Shown piece after piece: positions 32,841 through 39,728 of a DNA stretch of 64,000 nt; position 1 is the first letter of the stretch; every line of letters begins with the position of its first letter. A model generated the notes under the pieces. It was not told the DNA's origin, searched no databases, and saw nothing but the letters and a program-made list of their open reading frames with translations. A program made the translations under genes and the position numbers. This DNA comes from Alkalimonas cellulosilytica (GTDB lineage: Bacteria > Pseudomonadota > Gammaproteobacteria > Enterobacterales > Alteromonadaceae). The stretch covers positions 1 to 64,000 of the forward strand of contig NZ_JAUHLI010000010.1 in NCBI RefSeq assembly GCF_036325985.1, read 5' to 3'.

Positions 32841-35173
32841 AGCACCTCCCCAGCCAATAACGGCCGTTGCTGTGGTTGCTGCGGTATCAGCTGCAAGGCC
32901 TCACCGTCGTGGTAAATCGTCAGCGGCTCACCTTGCTGCAGCTGGTACTGCGCTTTGCCTTGCTGCACACTGAATTCAAGGATCCGGCCGCGATAATTGA
33001 GCCGGAAACTCAAGCCGGGTAGTTGCGCCGGCAAGCGGGGCGCAAAATGCAGCCCATCAGGCCGGCTGCGTAGACCGGCAAAACCAAACACCAGCGCTTG
33101 CCAGGTGCCGGCCATGCAGGCGATATGGACTCCGTGCTCGGTGTTGCCGTGCTGGTTGTCGAGATCCATCCGCGCCGAATCACCAAAGAAGGTCAGGGCT
33201 TGTTCCAGCTGGCCAAGCTCAGCGCAGGCAATGCTGTGAATGCAGGCCGACAAACTGGAGTCATGGGTGGTCAAAGGCTCGTAATACGCCAGATTGCGGG
33301 CCTTTTGTGCCGGGCTAATGGCATCATCCAGCAGCACCATCGCCAGCACCACATCGGCTTGCTTGAGCACCTGATGGCGATAAATCACCAACGGGTGGTA
33401 ATGCAGCAGCAGCGGGTACTTGTCTTTCGGAGTGGCAGCAAAGTCCCAGCGTTGTTTCTGCAGAAAGCTGTCATCCTGCGGATGCACTCCAAGCCGCTCA
33501 TCCAGTGGCAAATACATCTGCTCGGCGGCCTGCTGCCACAGTGCCAGCTCGGCGGCGCTAAGCTGCCAGTCCTTCAGTCGCTCCGGTGCTTCTGCTTCGA
33601 GCTTAGCCACCATCTCGATGGCAAAGCGCAAATGCAGCTGTGCCATGGCATTGGTGTAAAAGTTGTTGTTGACGATGGCGGTGTATTCATCCGGCCCGGT
33701 TACAGCGTGGATCTCGAAAGCCCCATCGCGGCGCGGATTGAAAAAACCAAGCTCAAGCCAGAGCCGGGCCGTTTCTACCAGCATCTCAATGCCCTGCTCG
33801 CGCATAAAGTCCCAGTCTGCCGTCGCCAGATAGTAGCAACGAATGGCATAGGCAATGGCCGCATTGATGTGGTACTGCGCCGTACCGGCCGGAAAGTAAG
33901 CCGAGCACTCTTCACCGCCGATGGTACGCCACGGGTACAGTGCCCCTTTGCTATGGGCCATCTCACGGGCCCTAAGCCTTGCGGCATCCAGCTGCCGGTA
34001 ACGAAACCCAAGCAGCTGCCGCGCTACCACCGGCTGGGTAAAGCTCAGACAGGGGATGACATAAATTTCAGTATCCCAGAAATAGTGGCCATCGTAGCCC
34101 GGACCGGTCAGGCCTTTGGCGCCAATGTTGCTATGGCCATCCTTACCGGCCGACTGCCACAAGCTGAACAAATTAAAGCGAATGCCCTGCTGCATCGCCG
34201 CATCCCCCTCGATCTGCACATCGGCCTGTTGCCAGAACTGCTGACAGGCCTGAGCCTGCGCTGCCGCCAAATCGGCAAAGCTGTGCTTACTCAGCGTGGC
34301 CAGTTGCTGGTGGCACCAGGCAGTAAGATCGCTGCTATGCTGGCTGGTCTGATGGCGATACAGTACCCATTTGGTCAGGCTGGCCGCTTCGCCCTGCTGC
34401 AAAGACCAGCTCGCCTGCTCACAGAGTACGCCCGGCTGTTGCTGCAGTTGACGGATCCCGCCCGCGACAGCCGGCCATTCATGCTGCATCATGGCGCAGA
34501 CGGCAAAGTCACTGCCGTGAACCCGGTGCAGCATCCAGCCCTGCTGGCCGGCAAAGCCTTGTTGCTGCAAATTCAGCGTATCGGCAATTGAAAACACCCC
34601 AACCCTGGGGTCGTCTTTTTTGCTAAAGGGGGCATAACAGGCATCCAGCTCGGAGAACACCTGCACCTCCCCGGTGAAATTCAGTGCTGTCAGCTGATAG
34701 GTGATGCACATCAGCTCAGGGTGTTGCATCGACACCAGGCGCTGGCTGCTGATCAGCAGCCGTTTACCGTTTTTGCTCTGCCATTGCCATTGCCGCTGCA
34801 ACAGACCCTGGCGCATATCCAGGCTACGCTGATGTTCGAGCGCACCGCCAAGCTCAATGCGTTCGCCATCCAGCTCGCAGTAGATGCGCTTGCCATTGGC
34901 AACCTGCAGCATGGTGTGGTTGTTGCGGGCAAAGCCACAGGCCGACTCACCGTACTGGATTGGCTCGGAGCTGTAGACGCCATTTAAGTAAGTGCCCTCG
35001 CAGCTTGACTGGCCAGCCAGGCCCTCTTCCAGCGTACCGCGGGTACCGATGTAACCATTGGCCAGGCTCAGCAGAGTTTCACACAGCAGCGGCTGTGCCG
35101 GTATCAGTGCCTGCTCGGTCAGACGCCAGGGATCGACCTGCAACGGGCCGGGGAAAGGGGTACGTGATGCCAT
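32837..35173 (-). CDS. GH65 disaccharide phosphorylase
   Basis: The 778-residue cytosolic enzyme has the GH65 layout: N-terminal beta-sandwich (SLANGYIGTRGT), (alpha/alpha)6 barrel with GHYFWDTEIYVIP and the catalytic glutamate in TGPDEYT, then the phosphate-binding THDSSLS. It splits an alpha-linked glucose disaccharide with phosphate into beta-glucose 1-phosphate and glucose. The WRTIGGEECSAYFPAGTAQYHINA loop looks closer to kojibiose/nigerose/trehalose phosphorylases than to maltose phosphorylase, as far as I recall; the substrate is not settled. The start at 35173 has an AAAGGTAA site. Confidence 0.9.
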   Translation of the reverse strand: MASRTPFPGPLQVDPWRLTEQALIPAQPLLCETLLSLANGYIGTRGTLEEGLAGQSSCEGTYLNGVYSSEPIQYGESACGFARNNHTMLQVANGKRIYCELDGERIELGGALEHQRSLDMRQGLLQRQWQWQSKNGKRLLISSQRLVSMQHPELMCITYQLTALNFTGEVQVFSELDACYAPFSKKDDPRVGVFSIADTLNLQQQGFAGQQGWMLHRVHGSDFAVCAMMQHEWPAVAGGIRQLQQQPGVLCEQASWSLQQGEAASLTKWVLYRHQTSQHSSDLTAWCHQQLATLSKHSFADLAAAQAQACQQFWQQADVQIEGDAAMQQGIRFNLFSLWQSAGKDGHSNIGAKGLTGPGYDGHYFWDTEIYVIPCLSFTQPVVARQLLGFRYRQLDAARLRAREMAHSKGALYPWRTIGGEECSAYFPAGTAQYHINAAIAYAIRCYYLATADWDFMREQGIEMLVETARLWLELGFFNPRRDGAFEIHAVTGPDEYTAIVNNNFYTNAMAQLHLRFAIEMVAKLEAEAPERLKDWQLSAAELALWQQAAEQMYLPLDERLGVHPQDDSFLQKQRWDFAATPKDKYPLLLHYHPLVIYRHQVLKQADVVLAMVLLDDAISPAQKARNLAYYEPLTTHDSSLSACIHSIACAELGQLEQALTFFGDSARMDLDNQHGNTEHGVHIACMAGTWQALVFGFAGLRSRPDGLHFAPRLPAQLPGLSFRLNYRGRILEFSVQQGKAQYQLQQGEPLTIYHDGEALQLIPQQPQQRPLLAGEVL

Positions 35174-35203
35174 AATGCTTACCTTTTGTGCAATGCTGTC
35201 GCC

Positions 35204-35233
35204 ACTATACAATGAATTAAATTGCAATTGCAA
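35204..35233 (-). promoter_or_regulatory. Promoter of the GH65-pgmB operon
   Basis: On the minus strand TTGCAA (-35, inside the operator), an 18-base spacer and TATAGT (-10, 35209-35204) can be read. The start would be near 35197, 24 bases before the ATG. Confidence 0.6.
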
Positions 35234-35243
35234 TCGATTGCAA
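35228..35243. promoter_or_regulatory. LacI-type operator, copy 3, shared by divergent promoters
   Basis: TTGCAATCGATTGCAA is a perfect 16-bp palindrome. Each half doubles as the -35 of one divergent promoter, so one repressor dimer would block both. Confidence 0.87.
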
Positions 35244-35267
35244 AGGCAAATGTTTTGGGTGTATAGT
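35238..35267 (+). promoter_or_regulatory. Promoter of the sugar MFS carrier
   Basis: TTGCAA (35238-35243), an 18-base spacer and TATAGT (35262-35267) mirror the divergent promoter exactly. Confidence 0.6.
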
Positions 35268-35331
35268 GACAAAACAGGGTAAAAAAGCAGCAGGCAGCAG
35301 CACTGCCGCAGCATAAAAAGAGACGACCACC

Positions 35332-36570
35332 ATGAACCATCTACGCATTAAACTGGCATTACTGCTGACCTATTTTGTCTTTGCCATCTTGCTGAACAGC
35401 GTTGGCACTGTGATTTTGCAGGTGATCCACAGCTTTCAGGTCAGTAAGGAAAGCGCCAGTTTGCTGGAGGGGTTTAAAGACATTCCGATTGCGGTGGTGT
35501 CATTCTTACTGGCATCCTGGCTGCCGCGGCTGGGCTACCAGCGCGCCATGATGATTGGTGTGGTCATGGTAATGCTGGCTTGTATCGCCATGCCGCTGTT
35601 GCCGGCATTCTGGACCACCAAGCTGCTGTTTTTTACCGTCGGCTCCGCTTTTGCTCTGGTTAAGGTCTCGGTCTACGCCAGCATTGGCCTGATTACCGAC
35701 AGCCGCGAGCAGCATGCCTCCTTGCTGAATTTTATCGAAGGTTTCTTTATGCTGGGGGTATTATCCGGTTACTGGGTGTTCGCGGCCTTTATGGATCCGG
35801 CCGAGCCGGAGTCGCTCAGCTGGCTGCAGGTGTACTGGCTTTTAGCCGCGCTCTGTTTGCTGAATTTGCTGTTGCTGGCCAGCACCCCCATCCCGAAAGT
35901 ACCCCTCGAGCCAGCACGCAGCGCCCGCCAGGACTTCGTCGGTATGCTGCAGCTGCTGGCGCTGCCACTGGTGCTGGTGTTTATTGTTTCGGCCTTCTTA
36001 TACGTGGTGCTGGAGCAGGGCATCGGCACCTGGCTGCCGACCTTTAATAACCAGGTGTTGCAACTGCCGAATCAGCTGAGTGTGCAGCTTACCAGCATTT
36101 TTGCTGCCAGCCTGGCGCTGGGCCGGTTGTTGGCGGGTGTCGTACTGCGTCATCTGTCCTGGTATGCCCTGGTCAATCTTTGCCTGGTTGGGATGGCGGC
36201 CCTGATGCTGCTGATCCTGCCGATGACCCGGAATGTGGTGGTGCCTGAAACAGTGCATTTGTGGAATGCGCCGCTGGCTGCTTATTTATTTCCGCTGATT
36301 GGTCTTTTTATGGCGCCGGTCTACCCCATTATCAGCTCGGTGATGTTAAGCGCACTGCCCAAAGCCCGCCATGCCGCCATGACCGGTCTGATTGTGGTGT
36401 TCTCCGCCCTTGGCGGCACCACCGGCTCAATGATCACCGGCCTGACCTTCGCCCGCTTTGATGGCCAGACCGCCTTTTACCTGTCGTTAGTCCCTCTTAG
36501 CCTGCTACTGCTGAGTCTGGCGCTGCTGTATCGCTGGCACCGCCAGGGTTCAGTACCAGCAACGGCCTAG
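35332..36570 (+). CDS. MFS carrier of the alpha-glucoside locus
   Basis: The 412-residue protein has 12 predicted membrane helices in two halves separated by a short loop (STPIPKVPLEPARSARQD). It resembles the FucP-like/FHS sugar carriers found in sugar loci of Alteromonadales (FEGF-like segment LLNFIEGFFMLGVLSGYWVF). It probably carries the imported disaccharide across the inner membrane. It is divergent from the phosphorylase and shares its operator. The substrate is inferred from context. Confidence 0.85.
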   Translation: MNHLRIKLALLLTYFVFAILLNSVGTVILQVIHSFQVSKESASLLEGFKDIPIAVVSFLLASWLPRLGYQRAMMIGVVMVMLACIAMPLLPAFWTTKLLFFTVGSAFALVKVSVYASIGLITDSREQHASLLNFIEGFFMLGVLSGYWVFAAFMDPAEPESLSWLQVYWLLAALCLLNLLLLASTPIPKVPLEPARSARQDFVGMLQLLALPLVLVFIVSAFLYVVLEQGIGTWLPTFNNQVLQLPNQLSVQLTSIFAASLALGRLLAGVVLRHLSWYALVNLCLVGMAALMLLILPMTRNVVVPETVHLWNAPLAAYLFPLIGLFMAPVYPIISSVMLSALPKARHAAMTGLIVVFSALGGTTGSMITGLTFARFDGQTAFYLSLVPLSLLLLSLALLYRWHRQGSVPATA

Positions 36571-36606
36571 CAAAGATCAGGACCGATGCACCTTGTGAGT
36601 TGGCTG

Positions 36607-36615
36607 TGGTATACT
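36607..36615 (+). promoter_or_regulatory. Extended -10 promoter
   Basis: TGGTATACT is an extended -10 element 33 bases before the ATG of the YajR-like carrier. No good -35 is seen. Confidence 0.5.
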
Positions 36616-36647
36616 CCGCCGCTGCTGTCACTACCACTCAAAGGCTT

Positions 36648-38012
36648 ATGCAACCGACATCGCATCAGTTAACTTCTGCCGAGAAAAAAGCGGCCACAGC
36701 GCTGGCGCTGGTTTTTTCCAGCCGGATGCTTGGCCTGTTTATGCTGCTGCCTGTTTTTGCCATTTATGGCAGCGAGCTGGTCGGTTTCTCGCCACTGTGG
36801 ATTGGTTTGGCCATTGGTGCTTATGGCTTTACCCAGGCGCTGTTGCAAATTCCGATGGGCTGGTTGTCCGATAAAATCGGTCGCCACCAGGTGATGTTGC
36901 TTGGCCTGGGTTTGTTTGCGCTCGGCTCAGTGGTGGCAGCGCTGGCCGACTCGGTCTACATGGTGACTTTGGGTCGGGTACTGCAAGGGGCAGGTGCCAT
37001 TGCCGGTGCCGTGCTGGCCCTGGCCGCAGATCTCACCCGTGAAGAGCAGCGTCCCAAAGTGATGGCCATTATCGGCATGAGCATCGGTTTGTCCTTTGCT
37101 GTCGCCATGGTGCTGGGACCGATGATCGCCGCCCGTGCCGGTTTAAGTGGGGTATTCTGGTTTACCGCCGCCATGGCCATTCTGGCGATGGGACTGGTGC
37201 TGCGCACTCCTAAAGCCATTACTCAGGCGCCACAGCGCGAAACGTTGGCAGTACCTGCTTTGCTTGGCAAGCTGCTGCGCTCCCCCCAGCTGATGCGATT
37301 GAATCTGGGTGTGATGCTGCTGCACTTTTTACTGACCGCGCTTTTTATTGCTTTGCCGCAGCAGCTGCTGGCACTGGATTTCGGCAGTGAGGCGCATTGG
37401 CAATTGTACCTGCCAGTGCTGTTTGGCTCCTTTGTGCTGATGGTGCCAATGATTATCCTCAGTGTCCGTAAACAACAAGAGATTGGCTTTTTCCGGCTAG
37501 CCTTATTGCTGCTGATCGCAGCCGCCTTGCTTTTTTGGCTGGGCCCTTCGCAGCTGCCCGCATTAGCGCTTGCGCTGCTGCTGTTTTTTACCGGCTTTAA
37601 TTATCTGGAAGCCAGTTTACCGGCACTGCTATCCCGCCAGGCACCGGCCGGACAAAAAGGCACCGCCATGGGGCTTTATTCCAGTGCGCAGTTTTTTGGT
37701 GCCTTTTTAGGTGGCTTGGCCGGCGGCCTGGTTGCCAGCTGGTTTGGCTTGACCGCAGTTTATGTACTGAGCGCTTTGCTGGTACTGGGCTGGTTGCTGC
37801 TGTCGATTGGCATGACGGTGCCGGCCAAAGCCGAACGTCTCAGTCTGGACCTGCAATCCAAAAGCAGCGGTGAAGTCAACGCATTGCTGCAACAAGTCAG
37901 CACCCTACCAGGTGTGCTGGAAGCGACTCTGGTGCCCCAAGAACAGCGTTGCTACCTGAAAGTAGAAGCTGGCCGCTTTGATTACCAGCAATTGCAGAAA
38001 CTGCACCCTTAG
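36648..38012 (+). CDS. YajR-like MFS transporter with C-terminal YAM-type domain
   Basis: The 454-residue protein has 12 membrane helices with MFS motif A (GWLSDKIGRHQ, near residue 77). A cytoplasmic C-terminal ferredoxin-like domain follows (residues about 395-454, NALLQQVSTLPGVLEATLVPQEQRCYLKVE), as in E. coli YajR. The substrate is unknown; the family is thought to export small molecules. It lies upstream of ssb, and in related genomes it is divergent from uvrA. An AAGG site lies before the ATG at 36648. Confidence 0.85.
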   Translation: MQPTSHQLTSAEKKAATALALVFSSRMLGLFMLLPVFAIYGSELVGFSPLWIGLAIGAYGFTQALLQIPMGWLSDKIGRHQVMLLGLGLFALGSVVAALADSVYMVTLGRVLQGAGAIAGAVLALAADLTREEQRPKVMAIIGMSIGLSFAVAMVLGPMIAARAGLSGVFWFTAAMAILAMGLVLRTPKAITQAPQRETLAVPALLGKLLRSPQLMRLNLGVMLLHFLLTALFIALPQQLLALDFGSEAHWQLYLPVLFGSFVLMVPMIILSVRKQQEIGFFRLALLLLIAAALLFWLGPSQLPALALALLLFFTGFNYLEASLPALLSRQAPAGQKGTAMGLYSSAQFFGAFLGGLAGGLVASWFGLTAVYVLSALLVLGWLLLSIGMTVPAKAERLSLDLQSKSSGEVNALLQQVSTLPGVLEATLVPQEQRCYLKVEAGRFDYQQLQKLHP

Positions 38013-38094
38013 CGATGTCGGCTTTGTTTACATGTCGACTGTTCACTTAAGACACCTACTTTATAACTAACTGAATTAGCATAGTTAAAAAAAC

Positions 38095-38110
38095 TGGCAT
38101 TTTCTATGCA
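38095..38110 (+). promoter_or_regulatory. Sigma-54 promoter of a PEP-CTERM gene
   Basis: TGGCATTTTCTATGCA keeps the TGGCA (-24) and TGCA (-12) elements with GG and GC exactly 10 bases apart. It lies 50 bases before the ATG. PEP-CTERM genes are often driven by the PrsK/PrsR sigma-54 system. Confidence 0.6.
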
Positions 38111-38159
38111 GTATTCATCGTTGCCGGGCTTAAGCCCAGAAACAAAAAGGAAGACAACG

Positions 38160-38984
38160 ATGAGACTACAACGTAAGACAACCATAGGACTGTTGGCAGG
38201 CGCTGCCTGTTTGTTGTCAGCCCAGGCGTTTGCAGCGCCTATTACCTCATTCGACTTTACCGTGGGTGGTGGCTTTGTCGATGGCACGGCTACCTGTGAT
38301 AATGGCGGAGCCTGCAACCTTTCATACAGCAATATCGACCCACTATCAGGTGATTACCTCAACATCAACTGGGGTACGCCAGCAAATACCAACGCCAGTG
38401 GCTTGCAGATTACCCATGACCCGGATGGTCTTGGCGCCATTCAGGTGGGAGCAGGTCCACAACGGGTAGGTGCTTTTAGTCATTCAAACTTTGTGTTGCA
38501 GGCTGCAGGCAGCTGGATGAACTTTGTGCAGCTATCTGGTATTTTCAATTTGTTTGATCCAGATAGTAATTTAATTGCCCCTACACCTATTGTGCAGTTA
38601 AACAATCTGGCGTTTCATGAAACGCTGAACGCCAACCCATGCCAGGATCCTTTCCCCGGTGGTAACGTGACGGTGTGCGATGATGTGTTTACCACAGAAG
38701 TACTGGCCGCGGCCTTCAACTTTACCATTGATGGATATATTTATACCTTTACCTTTGGTTTTGAGGCTGGTGATGGCATTACCGGTTTTATCTTCGATAC
38801 CTGGGATTTTGGTGATGGCGATGTGCCGGTTGTGCGGATCTGGACTCAGGAAAATGGCACCAGTACCATTTATACCACAGCAACAATCGATGTACGGCCA
38901 GTTCCTGAACCAGGCACTTTAGCTATGTTCGGTTTATCGTTACTTGGCATGGGCGCTTATGCGCGTCGCAAAAAGCAACGCTAA
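38160..38984 (+). CDS. PEP-CTERM exported protein
   Basis: The 274-residue protein has a signal peptide (cleavage after AFA). A beta-rich domain holds two cysteine pairs (ATCDNGGACN; NPCQDPFPGGNVTVCDD). The C-terminal sorting signal is VPEPGTLAMFGLSLLGMGAYARRKKQR-like: VPEP motif, hydrophobic helix, basic tail. Such proteins are processed by exosortase and released with exopolysaccharide. It may be related to THxN-type PEP-CTERM proteins (SGLQITHDP), which is not certain. It sits between the MFS and ssb genes with its own sigma-54 promoter and terminator. Confidence 0.88.
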   Translation: MRLQRKTTIGLLAGAACLLSAQAFAAPITSFDFTVGGGFVDGTATCDNGGACNLSYSNIDPLSGDYLNINWGTPANTNASGLQITHDPDGLGAIQVGAGPQRVGAFSHSNFVLQAAGSWMNFVQLSGIFNLFDPDSNLIAPTPIVQLNNLAFHETLNANPCQDPFPGGNVTVCDDVFTTEVLAAAFNFTIDGYIYTFTFGFEAGDGITGFIFDTWDFGDGDVPVVRIWTQENGTSTIYTTATIDVRPVPEPGTLAMFGLSLLGMGAYARRKKQR

Positions 38985-39003
38985 TTTATAATAGCTACAT
39001 CTG

Positions 39004-39033
39004 AAAGAGGCTGGCAATGACAGCCTCTTTTTT
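39004..39033 (+). terminator. Rho-independent terminator of the PEP-CTERM gene
   Basis: AAAGAGGCTG and CAGCCTCTTT form 10-base arms around a 7-base loop and continue into a T-run. Confidence 0.9.
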
Positions 39034-39067
39034 ATTGGACTTTTCCAGCTTGAATGGCCTGACACCA

Positions 39068-39076
39068 TGGTATACT
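39068..39076 (+). promoter_or_regulatory. Extended -10 promoter of ssb
   Basis: TGGTATACT matches the extended -10 element, with TTGAAT at a short 15-base spacing as a weak -35. I find no LexA box here, unlike E. coli ssb. Confidence 0.5.
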
Positions 39077-39146
39077 CTGGATATAAACGCGATAAGGTCT
39101 GACAAAAAAGCAATTCAGGCCGCCGACCTGCGAGGAGAGTAAGTTC

Positions 39147-39728
39147 ATGGCACGTGGTGTAAATAAAGTGATTTTGGTAGGAAATCTGGGCAATGACCCG
39201 GAAGTACGTTATATGCCGCAGGGCGGTGCTGTTGCTAATCTGAGTGTAGCAACCTCTGAGAGCTGGAAAGATAAAAATACCGGTGAAATGAAAGAGCAAA
39301 CTGAGTGGCACCGGGTGGTAATTTATCAGCGTTTAGCCGAAATTGCTGGCGAGTACCTGCGTAAAGGCTCCAAAGTCTATCTGGAAGGTAAGCTAAAGAC
39401 CCGCAAATGGACGGATAAAGACAACATTGAGCGCTACACCACCGAAATTGTTGCCAGCGAAATGCAAATGCTCGATGGTCGCAATGAAGGGCAAGGTATG
39501 GGCGGTGGCTATCAGGGCCAACAGCAGGCACCAGCTCAATCGCGCGCTCCGCAACAAACGGCTGCTCCACAACAAAGCAACTTCCAGCAGCAAGCCCCTG
39601 CAGGTGGCTATCAGCAGAACCCGCAAAACAATTATCAACAAAGTCAACCGGCCCAGCGTCCACAGAACCAGCAACAACGCCCGCCAATGGAGCCGCCAAT
39701 CGACTTTGATGATGATATCCCGTTCTGA
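39147..39728 (+). CDS. ssb: Single-stranded DNA-binding protein
   Basis: The 193-residue protein has the OB-fold (GVNKVILVGNLGNDPEVRY, EWHRVVIYQRLAEIAGEYLRKGSKVYLEGKL) up to residue about 115. A Gln/Pro/Gly-rich linker leads to the acidic tip IDFDDDIPF that recruits repair and replication partners. It coats single-stranded DNA as a tetramer. A GGAGAG site precedes the ATG. Its last 17 bases overlap the likely start of the next gene. Confidence 0.97.
   Translation: MARGVNKVILVGNLGNDPEVRYMPQGGAVANLSVATSESWKDKNTGEMKEQTEWHRVVIYQRLAEIAGEYLRKGSKVYLEGKLKTRKWTDKDNIERYTTEIVASEMQMLDGRNEGQGMGGGYQGQQQAPAQSRAPQQTAAPQQSNFQQQAPAGGYQQNPQNNYQQSQPAQRPQNQQQRPPMEPPIDFDDDIPF

Noticed and set aside
33098..34591. 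Long plus-strand reading frame of 497 codons inside the GH65 gene
   Set aside because: It is antisense to a clear GH65 enzyme with all catalytic motifs and has no recognisable domain.
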